Part shown: positions 23,448-47,694 of the stretch, piece by piece
Position numbering within the stretch: the stretch's first letter is position 1
Layout of the letters: each line of letters opens with the position of its first letter
NCBI GenBank assembly: GCA_029204225.1
Contig: CM055097.1
Span: forward strand, 248,001 to 312,000
Direction of reading: 5' to 3'
DNA from: Diphasiastrum complanatum
Lineage: Eukaryota > Streptophyta > Lycopodiopsida > Lycopodiales > Lycopodiaceae
DNA: 64,000 nt
Notes under the pieces: generated by a model
Seen by the model: only the letters and a program-made list of their open reading frames with translations
Databases searched by the model: none
Told to the model about the DNA's origin: nothing
Position numbers and translations under genes: made by a program

Positions 23448-24609
23448 TGTTGGCTGATTCTCACGAATCCCCAAGATACCCGGATAGAGCAACTCAAGAG
23501 CACCTAGACCGAGGAGGTCTCTGAGAAGATGAGACTAATGAAGACTAAGAGTCGAGTATGAGAGCCGAGAAATAGTAACTAGAAAAGACATTCAAGAACT
23601 GTGTAAGCTCATGGTGAATCCTGGAAGATGGAATGACCATGTAGGAAGTAGTATTTCTAGGCAAATGTAATAAATGCAAGTAGACCCCTCTTAAAGAAAG
23701 TAAGGTGAGCCACCTTTTGATGGTGACCTCTAGTGGAGAGCATTATTCCACTTGTAATTTGTGAAATGTGGAAATTCCACTAGGATGCCACCTAAGGAGC
23801 TCTCTCGCTTTATTTAAGAGACTCCCTCTTTGTGAAGAGGAGCTTTTTGCATTGTATCTACTCCATGCTTAATAAGAAGATTTTCCATGAGTTTGATGCT
23901 ACACTAAGCTCCTTGATCATGATGGTTTTCTTGAGTGATGCCCCTATGATCATGCCCTTCCATTCATATTGTATGTGGTTGTGGATTTAGAGTGGATTAG
24001 TTTTCTTGCTTTCCTAGTTGTGGATTAGATTTCTTGTTTTCTTGTGGATTAATGTAGGAGCCAGCATTCAAGTAAACTAAAGAGGCTAGAAATGTGGCAT
24101 AAATCTTGCATATTCTCTAACATTCTAGTTCTTGATGTTCTTGGGATGTCCAAGAATCAAAAGGCTGGTTAGTTTCTTGATTCTTGGACTTCTAACATGC
24201 TGTAGATTAGTTTCTTGTTTCTTGTTTTGTCAATTTATGCAAGGTAGCTCAGTGTTAATGTAGTGTAGGCTTTGATTTCAGTCCGTAATAAGTGTAGGTA
24301 GCTGTAGAAAACTACTGAACGTTCATTGGTTTGCATGCTGATCTGTGAATAAGCGTTATAGGCTTGCATCCTATGTAAAATATAAGTGCGTTCAAGAGTG
24401 ACGTCCCTGAGTAGTCCTCTGACAGGCAGGACAAAGAAAATCTATACTATAGAGTTATTCAGTCCGTTTCTGCCTGGCCTAGGCATTGTAACACATAAGA
24501 AACAGTCAAGTAATGCCCAAACGAGCCTAGTAACAGGCAAGAAATAGATTTGTAAGCAAGAAGCAGAAAAATAAACAACAGGTCCTCTAGAGCAGGGGAT
24601 CTATCAACA
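23448..24609 (+). repeat. 5' LTR of the gag-only element (1162 bp)
   Basis: Begins TGTTGGCTGATTCTCACG and ends GATCTATCAACA. CTTTATTTAAGAGACTCCC near 23809 is TATA-like, and CTTAATAAGAAG near 23869 could supply a polyadenylation signal. Confidence 0.93.
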
Positions 24610-24829
24610 TTTAACCCGTTGTCGCTTGCATCACTCACATTTTGAAACGGCATATGCTACAAGACTATCTTTGATCGGACCCATGCACACAATCTGAAAT
24701 GTCTCCAGATCTGTTCATAGCTCAGAACGACCTGCACACACCATCCCCACGCCCTGCATACATCCTCAGCTCCTTCTACATCATCCTCTACCCATAGCTT
24801 ACCCATCGTCTCCACCTCCCTCCATCACC

Positions 24830-25620
24830 ATCTCAGCCAAGCACCCTCTCTCACGTCTCAACTGAACACCTTCTCTTCCATCTCAGCCGAGCACCCTCTC
24901 TCACGTCTCAACCGAACACCTTCTCTTCCATCTCAGCCGAGCCTCTTTCTCTTACCATCTTGACCGACGCAACGCAGGTGCATCAAAAAAAAAAAATTAA
25001 AATCTCAACCGGAGCTCACACTCACATCTCAACTGGAGCTCTCAGTAAAATCTCAACCGGAGCTCTCAGTAAAATCTCAACCAGAGCTCACGCTCACATC
25101 TCAACCGGAGCTCTCAATAAAATTTCAACTGGAGCTCTTAGTAAAATCTCAACCGGAGCTCATGCTCACATCTCAACAGGAGCTCTCAGTAAAAGCTTAA
25201 CCGGAGCTCACGCTAGAATCTCAGCCGAAGTGTTCGTTGAGATCTCGACCGAAGTGCTCCCTGAAATCTCGACCGAAGCGCTCGCTGGAATCTCAACCAA
25301 AGCATCCGCTGAAGTCTCGACCAAGGTGTCCGCTGAAGTCTCAGCCGAAGTGCCCGCTTAGATTTCAACCGAAGCCGAAGTGCTCGTTCAGATCTCGACC
25401 GAAGCCGAAGTGCTCGTTCAGATCTTGACTAAAGCCGAAGTGCCCATTCATATCTCGACCGAAGCCGAAGTGATCTCAATGGGAGCCAAAGCGCCCGCTC
25501 AAATCTCAACCGGAGCCGAAGGCAGCGATCAAATATCAACCGGAGAGATTCAATCAGATCTCAACCAAAGCAATAAGGTCAAAGCTCAACCAGAGCAATT
25601 AACACCCATCTCAACTGGAC
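24830..25620 (+). repeat. Coding-type minisatellite, ATCTCAACCGGAGC unit
   Basis: About 0.8 kb built from variants of ATCTCAACCGGAGC / ATCTCGACCGAAGC at spacings of about 24-30 bp, preceded by two longer units (CATCTCAGCCGAGCACCCTC at about 24875 and its neighbours). One frame (24960-25361) is open and encodes ISTGALSK-like repeats, drifting to ISTEA/VSAEV; a second (25380-25625) goes on. It lies between the 5' LTR and gag, so it may be a leader or an extra repeat protein. No ATG context is convincing. Confidence 0.88.
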
Positions 25621-25915
25621 CATAACTTTTGATCAACACCTCTGATTGCCATTTCGACTGAACCACCATCTTTGCAACACCTTTGAGCCTGAAAAAAAAA
25701 AAAAAGACATGAACACCAAAAAAAAATTCAAAAAACAACACTCATACCAATAAAAAGCCCTTTTCATACTGAGTCTCCACCTTCACTTCCTTCAACACTC
25801 TAAAAAATCCAAAAACACCAAAACCCTAAAAAATCCAAAAACACCAAAAACGCTAAAAAAAATCCAAAAACACCAGAAACACATACCCAACACAAAAAAG
25901 ACACAACAATACCCA

Positions 25916-27263
25916 ATGGTCGACAATACAGATCCTGACATCCCAGAAGATTATCCATACGAGATCAAGTCCCCTGTAGTTGAACAAATCAAACGTCATA
26001 GATTCTACCGAATGCGGTCCCAACCCTACGAGCCATCCACAAACCCATTCGAAGGACAATAACATGATAGAGCTGAGTCCTCGCTAGCCAGAATCCATGT
26101 TCGTGGTGTTGAAACATCCCATGCCAGAACCAACCTTAATGGAGTCTCTACTACCCACAATGCTCATCATGAGAGGCGTACACCCAAACTAGATCTACCA
26201 AAGTTTGACGGTAGTTCGGACCCTCAAAGATTTTTGCAAATCTTTGAGAATGCATGTGATGTATATGGCGAGACATCACCCGACGTCATGATTCAACTCT
26301 TCTCGATGACCATGATCGACCGAACACGAGAATGGTTTTTTAACCTTGATCGTGAAGATAAACGTGACTGGTCACTCTTGAAGGAGGCCTTTATCAAACG
26401 CTTCAAGCCATTTCACTTGATAGAAAGCCCTTTTGTCAAGTTAAGTAATATCAAAATGACAAAAGGCGAACGAGTACGAGACTATATTGAGCGTTTCAAA
26501 TGCCTCAAAAGTCAAGTACAAGAATAGCCCTCTGAACAGATGCTCATCATCTGATTCTTAGTCGGTCTTCCAAGATGGACTAGACCTTAAATCCAATGAT
26601 GAATATATGAGCCTAAAGCTAGCTATGTCTGATGCCATCAAGGAAGAAGACGAAGGATCAGATGTTGACGAATCCAGGGAAAGGCGAGCACCATGTGCTC
26701 CTGTCCATGAGTCAAAGTCGATCGAGGACACCCGAGATCAGCTTTGGAAATCCCAGTTGGAGTTGCTTAATAAGCAACATCAACTATAGATGGAGAAACT
26801 GACCAATGAGTTTCAAGCTACCCTGAAGTCTATCCAAAGCAGTATGCCTGGTCAGTCAAACCCTGAACAAGTACCTTATAGACGAAAAACAATATGGTGC
26901 CCACACTGCCGGGCTACGCATCCTGTTGATGCTTGTCCTTCATATCGATCTATCCAAGCACATACAGTTCAACAATATGAAGAACATCCATCCCAATCTG
27001 GAATTGCCTTGTCTTATCCTGACTATCCATCAAAAAGTCCAGACCCACTAGCCATACAAGATGGTTATGCAGTTATACAAGGGCCACTGCACGCCAGATG
27101 CTTCATCTGTGGTGAAACTGGCCACTTCATGGTTGATTGTCCAGTCAAGACCAAGTACCATCTTGAGTGTCCCGACTGTATAAGAAAACACAGTTTCAAA
27201 GATTGTCCAAAGCAACACGCTAAGATCCTAACTGCCCGTCACGTCAGTTATGAATCACAATAG
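25916..27263 (+). pseudogene. Ty3-type gag with three zinc knuckles
   Basis: ATG 25916 opens a frame broken at 26060 (stop) that resumes to 26527. This contains a retrotransposon gag domain: LPKFDGSSDPQRFLQIFEN, REWFFNLDREDKRDW, RFKPFHLIESPFVKLSNIKM, ERVRDYIERF. A frameshift near 26560 and a stop at 26787 lead to 26790-27263, with CX2CX3HX4C (CPHCRATHPVDAC), CX2CX4HX4C (CFICGETGHFMVDC) and CX2CX3HX4C (CPDCIRKHSFKDC). The full reading is about 450 codons. Without protease or pol downstream, movement would need proteins from another element. Confidence 0.85.
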
Positions 27264-29555
27264 GATCTTCACGACAACAACATGAGCACCATAACAACCA
27301 ACAGTTAAACCTGCTGCTCGATCGAGAAGTTTCTTGTAAACTTCTACATCACCGTCCAATACGCCAGTACCATAATGCAAAAAGACAATCTGAAATGAGT
27401 CCTTGTCGAAATAAAGTAAAATTGATATTCTGTCATCTGCTACAATGTCCAACCACGAGCAACCTCCACAGGGAATTGATAGTTTTTCTCCCTTTCTACA
27501 AACTCCAATCTATTTGTCTTTCCACATGCAAATAAGATTTCCAATGTGCCAATACATAATACATCTAGGATTCGAAAATCCATTTAGAGATTCGGTTCTG
27601 AAGGTCCTTAGGACATAGTACCTCACCCATACCTACATCTCATGCTATATCTTACAACATCTGTTATCCATGATGATAGATTTTAGTGTCACCAACCCTG
27701 TCTTGTTTTGACAAGGGCATGTCAGAGTAAGTCACATTACTCTACAAAACAACTGAAATATTGCAACTATCAAGGTACATTATCAATGTTGAAGAATGCA
27801 AGTTTTGTTCGACAAGTGCTATACAGTTCTCACTATCTGTAACGTTTGTTTATTTCCTTGTTTCTCTTCACCTATTTTGTGTGACTGATTTTTGCATGAG
27901 GAATAGCTACTGCACGAAAGTCTTCTGTAGAGCATCTCCAAAACACATTTTCATTCATCTATCCATCTTCAAATTACCATGTTTAGCAGTTTTAAATTTT
28001 TGAAAACTATGAGAAATCCATGACAAGTTAAAGTTGATTCCTGCACCTCATTGCCATATTAATCTTCGAGTCGACTACAACAACATCAAAACAAATTTAG
28101 TTAAAATTTGTTCAATCTTTAGTCCAGTCGCATGTTCAACGTGTTTCAGCTACGTGTTCCACACACCGATCCAATCTTGAACATGAACAGTTACCCGCAA
28201 CAACATCCCCACCAACAGATTTTGGGGAGGGGGGGGAGAGAGTGGATCTGCCTGGACCCACTGGAGCAGTTACGCTGCCTACAACAACGTTAGCAAGATC
28301 GACAGCCAAGGTCACAAATCAAATATGAAAACGACAAGGCTAAGAAGACAGATGGGTAATCCAAGGAGACTCAATCAGAAGAAGTACCCCAGTCACGACA
28401 AAAATCCTTCAGAAAGAGAAACACAAGCATTGGAAAATCAGTCTCCTTCTTCAACCAACCTCTTGCCATACTTCTGCGCCCATTCTCATGTCTATCGTCC
28501 ACACCATCTACCGTTGTCGCCACCACCCACCCTTCCATCTGTTTGTTTATCATCAGTTTACTGTTCTTCTGAGAAATTTCCAATTTTTGATAGTCTTACC
28601 GAAGCAGCTGATAGATCATTGCAAGTGTCTTGTGGAGACCAACTACCACCTATATTGGTTGTTTAGCCGAAAAAGACCTACAAAAGCAGGCGAAGCGGCT
28701 AGAAGAAATAAAAAGAAAGATCCAGGAAGCTGAGGAGGAAAGGGCAAAACTTAAACAACAGATGAGTCAGATCGATCTTGATTAAAAAAAACTCTCTGGA
28801 GTAATGATAGTTGAATCCCCTCTTATGAAGCCCAAAGAGATCCAAAAGTAACGGATCAAAACAAAGAGCTATAGAAAATGAAAGACGAAGACATCCGTGA
28901 ACCTGAAAATAAAGCAAGCTCCTCACCCAGCAAGTGGTGGTCGAAGTTTGACATTGCAAGGGTCCAAGGCTGCAATTGTAGAGCTATCAGTTCCTTCACC
29001 TTGTCACCAAGCCTTCATCATGTTTCCTCACCATTACCAAACCGTCCATCCAAAACTGTTTCTACCACCAAATTTTTGATGATGAGTCCATCCCCTTGAG
29101 ACTGATAACCAAGATTTGTGCTACCTATCAGAAAAGAGCATCGACAAGACTGGAACTTCAATTGAGAGAAGAACCACGGAAACACCCAGAGGCAAATGGA
29201 GGATACAGACCTCCCACAAGAAACCAAAGATGGAATCCGTCAATGGCAGATACAAGTGACTAAATAAAGAGACACATGGAGAGCACTCAAGCATGCAAGT
29301 TGTGAAGCTGCTGAGAACTCTCCAAATTTTGAGAATGTCAACCCATTACAGCAATAAGACATTCTAAATCCAATTGCAGCAATTTGTGAAAAACAGTTTT
29401 TGTGATAAAGATTGGCGACAATAAGCACTTGGTTTTATGTAAGTGAACGAGGATCTACGCTTTTCCAAGTGACGATTGAAGATGCCAATGCAAAGCGGAG
29501 CGACATCGTCCAATATGAGTTGCAGTGGTCCTGCAACACATTAGGGATGGGATGG
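27264..29555 (+). other. Pol-less internal region of the gag-only element
   Basis: No protease, RT, RNase H or integrase motif in any frame I read. A short coiled-coil frame at about 28668-28785 (KQAKRLEEIKRKIQEAEEER, then a stop) and an open stretch at 28897-29079 look like decayed coding sequence of unknown origin. A G-run (GGGGAGGGGGGGAGAGAG) sits at about 28225. The final TTAGGGATGGGATGG (29541-29555) is the likely polypurine tract. Confidence 0.6.
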
Positions 29556-30726
29556 TGTTGGCTGATTCTGACGAATCCCCAAGATACTCGGACAGAGCAA
29601 CTCAAGAGCATCTCTCACCTTAGACCGAGGAGGTCTCTGAGAAGATGAGACTAATGAAGACTGAGAGCCGAGTATGAGAGTCGAGAAATACTAGCTAGGA
29701 AAGACATGCAAGAACTGTGTAAGCCTCATGGTGAATCCCGGAAGATGGAACGACCATGTAGGAACTAGTATTTCTAGGCAAATGTAATAAATACAAGTAG
29801 ACCCCTCTTAAAGAAAGTAAGGTGAGCCACCTTTTGATGATAACCTCTAGTGGAGGGCATTATTCCATTTGTCATTTGTGAAATGTGGAAATTCCACTAG
29901 GATGCCACCTAAGGAGCTCTCTTGCTTTATTTAAGAGACTCCCTCTTTGTGAAGAGGAGCTTTTTGCATTGTATCTACTCCATGCTTAATAAGAAGATTT
30001 TCCATGAGTTTGATGCTACACTAAGCTCCTTGATCATGATGGTTTTCTTGAGTGATGCCCCTATGATCATGCCCTTCCATTCATATTTTGTGTGGTTGTG
30101 GATTCAAAGTGGATTAGTTTTCTTGCTTTCCTAGTTGTGGATTAGATTTCTTGTTTTCTTGTGGATTAATATAGGAGCCAACATTCAAGTAAACTAAAGA
30201 GGCTAGAAATGTGGCATAAATCTTGCATATTCTCTAACATTCTAGTTCTTGATGTTCTTGGGATGTCCAAGAATCAAAAGGCTAGTTAGTTTCTTGATTC
30301 TTGGACTTCTAACATGCTGTAGATTAGTTTCTTGTTTCTTGTTTTGTCAATTTATGCAAGGTAGCTCAGTGTTAATGTAGTGTAGGCTCTGATTTCAGTC
30401 CGTTTTAAGTGTAGGTAGGTATATAAAACTACTGAACGTTCATTGGTTTGCATGCTGATCTATGAATGAGCGTTCTAGGCTTGCATCCTATGTAGAATGT
30501 AAGTGCGTTCAAGAGTGACGTCCCTGAGTAGTCCTCTGACATGCAGGACAAAGAAAATCTATACTACAGAGTTATTCAGTCTGTTTCTGCCTGGCCTGGG
30601 CATTGTAACATATAAAAAATAGTCAAGTAATGCCCAAACGAGCCTGGTAACAGGCAAGAAATAGATCTATAAGCAAGAAGCAAAAAAGTAAACAACAGGT
30701 CCTCTAGAGCAGGGGATCTGTCAACA
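29556..30726 (+). repeat. 3' LTR of the gag-only element (1171 bp)
   Basis: Begins TGTTGGCTGATTCTGACG and ends GATCTGTCAACA. It aligns end to end with the 5' LTR, apart from scattered substitutions and a short indel (CATCTCTCACCTTAGACC versus CACCTAGACC). Confidence 0.93.
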
Positions 30727-31890
30727 ATCGTCTAGTCTTTTGTCTTTGCTGTTGGTGTTGAGCCAAAGCACTCCAGTCTCGTTCACTTCATGTCTTGATC
30801 CATCTCCTTGAGTTATGTATATGGAGGAATCAGTTTGTCGAAATTCAGCTATCAATTGTCTTGTTGTCACAAAGTGTGACATAGCACCTGAGTCAAGAAT
30901 GACTTCTTGAGCATCGGCTTGTGATGTAGCACATACGTCGGTGCACAAATAAGCAGTTCTGCTTTTGCTAGCTTTATCATATGATGTGTTGTTTGAGCTT
31001 TCTTTCCTACTTTGCGCTTTATTATTCCTTGGATTTTGATAGCAATCCATGGATGCATGTCCCTTCTTGTGACAATGTATGCACTCGATTTTTGGATTTA
31101 GCCAACATTTGTCCATTATGTGGCCATCACATCTACATTTGTCGCATGTCTTCTTGTCATTGCCTTGTTGCTTGTTCTTGCTCCTTCCTTTCCATCTTTC
31201 TTCCTAATGTCCCCTTTCTATTGATTTCGGCTGCCTTCTTGTGTTGCTGACTCCCTCTTAGGATGAGCCTTCTTCTTCGACTGGTCTTTGTTGTTGTAGA
31301 GAGCCTGATCAGACTCGTTCTTGTCTTCATAGTGATTTCTAGATTCAACTTCTTCCTTGATGTCGATGATGGCCTTGTCAAAATTCATACCAGGATCTTT
31401 AGCCAGTATGGTCCGGGTAGTCTGGAATGATCTTGGTAGGGAACGTAGCAGGTAGCTGAGCTGCTTCTCTTCTGAGACTACATGTTTTGTTCTAGCATTG
31501 TGCAACGATGAAGCTGGTGAGATCGTTGCCATCTCATCTTAGATAGGTAAGCTGATCTTCTAGATGCATGATTTGATTTAGTGACTTGGTCTAAAATCTA
31601 CTAATGAGTGCATCCCACATCTCTCTGGCGTTAGATATTGATGCAAGGTCAAGGGTGATGTTGTCTTCGATGGAAGAGGAGATGGCAACTACTACTTTGT
31701 CGTTCTTCTCCTTCCATTCTCAAAGTTCTTTGCCTATGTTGGCAAGCATCTCTTCGGTGCCATCCACCCATGGCCATAGTGCTTCTCCTCTTAGGATTAG
31801 CGAAGTCTTTACTTTTTAGGCCAAGAAATTCGACCAGTGTCCCTCAAGGACTGTGCAAATCTTAGCTTGGATGATGCTGATGGAAGCCAT
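30727..31890 (-). pseudogene. Gag-protease half of Copia family D
   Basis: Gag begins at the ATG complementary to 31888-31890. Broken frames include 31218-31532 (QLSYLLRSLPRSFQTTRTIL) and 30721-31116, with zinc knuckle CIHCHKKGHASMDC and protease LDSGAMSHF. It is close in sequence to the family-A gags at 1.3-2.4 and 6.8-7.9 kb although the LTR is different. Confidence 0.83.
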
Positions 31891-31940
31891 AGTTTGAGTA
31901 ACTTGGCTTTAAAAACCTTAAGGTCTGATAAACCTGGTTG

Positions 31941-31951
31941 CTCTGATACCA
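31941..31951 (-). other. Primer binding site, family D
   Basis: Minus strand TGGTATCAGAG, one base inside the LTR end. Confidence 0.87.
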
Positions 31952-31952
31952 T

Positions 31953-32126
31953 TGTTGAGGCCTATCACCACTTCTGAGTCACTGATGGAAAACTAGATAG
32001 AGCCGATGTTTAGTTGCAGCTACTGCTTCAGACCGTTATCTAATCTCTCCCAAATTACAGATTGGCACTGCAGTTCTGGTTTGAAATTAACAAAATAATT
32101 AGGTAGTAGAGAATGTTTAATCAACA
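31953..32126 (-). repeat. 5' LTR of Copia family D (~174 bp)
   Basis: Plus-strand TGTTGAGGCC…TTTAATCAACA has perfect TGTTG/CAACA ends. It is short for a Copia LTR. The related piece at 17940 diverges right at TTTAAT, so the outer boundary is likely but not proven. Confidence 0.68.
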
Positions 32127-33080
32127 ATTGAAGTTTCTTGGTTTTGTGGTAGAAGTGGAAACAAAAGGTCGTGAATTTTGTATGCAAAGAAAAGGCGAGG
32201 GGCCCGTAACACCCTGGTGCATTTATTCATAGGAAAAAGTAGTAGGTACATTGATGAAAAATATATATACACCCCGAAGGCGAAGTTTAAACAAAAGTAG
32301 GCTCAAACAAGAGCGAAGCTTGCAGTAAAGCTAAGATTAATCCAAATCCTGGCATTAAAAATAAAAGTGCATAAACTATGATGATGTCCGTGGGAGTCTG
32401 CCAACTGACTGCAGCAGATCGGAAAAGTGAAAAGGTGGTGAGTCGGCTAATGAAGGCGAGGGGCCCATAACAATCTTATCACACCCAATGAGGAGTTGAG
32501 TGGCACTCGAGTGTGAAAACACCTTTCTTGCCAAAAAAAAAAAAAGGGCCTTTCTAGGATAAAGTGGAGAGGCGTTACCGTTGCCTTTCACGTTCTTGGG
32601 AAGTTGGAACTCATCAGGCGGACAGTTAAGGAAAGTTCTCGCTCAGTGTCTTTCTCTCTCTCCCCAAAAATGTTTTGGTTGGCTTTGTGGGCGGCATTTC
32701 TTTGTTACCCCTGGGAGAGAGCTCGTTTCAGGCATGTACAGGAGCCTAATTCTCGGCATGGTGTTGAATTTTATCAAATCGCTTTATTTACTTCCATTTG
32801 CAGAGCTTAGTGAGTTCATGAGAAGCAATGGCTGTCAGCTTGGTATTCTCAGCAAGGGTGGCAAAAGGCACTTTCAATAAAGCTGTGAATGGCCTCTATC
32901 TCTGTGTGAAAGAGTTTTGCTCTTTCATGGTAGATGCATAGAGCATATACAGCAAAATGCAACTGCAGATGCAGTTCTATTCTCAGCATTAACCTAGATG
33001 CAACAAGGGACGCCTCTATGCTGATTACCGGAGTATAGTATCAGTTTTTCAATTAAAAGCCAAAAGAAGAGCATTGAACT
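32127..33080 (+). other. Spacer and 5' flank of the SNARE gene
   Basis: 32127-32560 holds a 20-bp phrase, AAGGCGAGGGGCCC-TAACA, twice (about 32190 and 32453, same strand), otherwise nothing. 32560-33080 is the presumed promoter and 5' leader of the SYP7-type gene. It has a pyrimidine run (TTTCTCTCTCTCCCC, about 32650), but I could not fix a TATA box or start site. TTTGCAG at about 32800 could be an acceptor for a leader intron. Confidence 0.4.
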
Positions 33081-46814
<13,734 letters not shown>

Positions 46815-47690
46815 CCCAGCCAGCGGCGTATGACACAATTAAGTTATTTATATAGCCTCAGTTGAAGATCCTCACATTTTCTACACACTCCAAGTGTTTG
46901 TGCACTTCAATCTAATATGAAATGCAGGCAGATTTGGCTAATAGAAGCTTGTGCTAATAGACATGCAGATCGTGGCATAGAATTCTGGTCTTGATCAGTG
47001 GCCAAACATCTGCAGCATTTGTTGAAATACGGTTTCCACCATCTGCAGTGCACTTTGCCTCCCTTACCAGCAAAATATGAAACGGCAGCTGTAGATAGTA
47101 TGCCCGACTCACCTTGGAAGGAGATTTTTTCTCCATAAAACCAACACGATTCACCATTTCAAAACTAATTGAGACACCGCATCTTCCATGTGGATGAACA
47201 ATTCAGCCGGCTGATAATCGATTTCCAAAGCAGCTCTCTGACACAAGACTGGACACAAAGCATGATGCTGAAAAGCATCAATTTACCTAGATATCTATTA
47301 TGGTTCCAAGGAGCAGAAACTTCAAATATCCAGGCAAGTGCTGCTACAGGTGAATGGATGGATATACTGAGATTCTGCTAAACTGCTATAAAATGCCCTC
47401 CGGTGTGATTCCACTTACAAGTTAGATGCTTCAATTTGGAGTCGTTGCTTGCTTGAGAGTTGCGGTGCCTATTTTGAGAAGTGGAGAGTTTTAATATGGA
47501 TTCATTGCTTGAGGTTTACTTGTGGGATGTTGGGAGGAGGTTGATGGTTACTTTGGCCATCATGCTTGTTTGATGCCCTTGCTTGGTGTAGCACTTGTGG
47601 ATTGGTTGCTTAGATGGTGTGATGTTGCTTGTGGCTTGAGGTTTGCTTGTTCGAGTCTACTGTAATGCTTGCATCGTAATTGTGATGGAC
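46815..47690 (+). other. 3' flank of the SNARE gene
   Basis: No gene. It should contain the 3' UTR and polyadenylation site, but I found no strong AATAAA. Beyond about 47400 the sequence is T/G-rich and plain. Confidence 0.4.
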
Positions 47691-47694
47691 GAAT

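Larger units (their letters stand above)
23448..30726 (+). mobile_element. Complete gag-only Ty3-type LTR element (7.28 kb)
   Basis: Two direct LTRs (23448-24609 and 29556-30726) with TGTTG…CAACA ends flank 4.9 kb of internal DNA. ATCGT lies immediately outside both ends (23443-23447 and 30727-30731), a perfect 5-bp target duplication. Internal order: weak primer-site-like CCGTTGTCG at about 24616, a minisatellite, gag with zinc knuckles, about 2.3 kb with no pol motif, and a purine tract (TTAGGGATGGGATGG) before the 3' LTR. Established class: terminal-repeat elements carrying only gag are called TR-GAG. Its LTRs differ at roughly 4-5% of sites by eye, so it is older than family E. Confidence 0.92.
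22852..32126 (-). mobile_element. Copia family D, split by a nested Ty3-type element
   Basis: Minus strand from the right: 5' LTR (32126-31953), primer site, gag, protease (31890-30727), then an interruption by the complete element 23448-30726, then integrase (23447-22852). Removing the insert joins the protease-to-integrase linker (KDKRLDD) directly to its expected continuation (VPTLQKDLLSVARI). RT, RNase H and the adjoining 3' LTR are absent. The integrase stops at about 22852 against family B. Confidence 0.85.

Noticed and set aside
24960-25620. CRISPR-like array
   Set aside because: Units are contiguous and degenerate, without unique spacers of fixed length, in a eukaryotic retrotransposon; it is a minisatellite.
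28325-28666. 113-codon gene
   Set aside because: Low-complexity Pro/Ser-rich frame inside the gag-only element with no motif.
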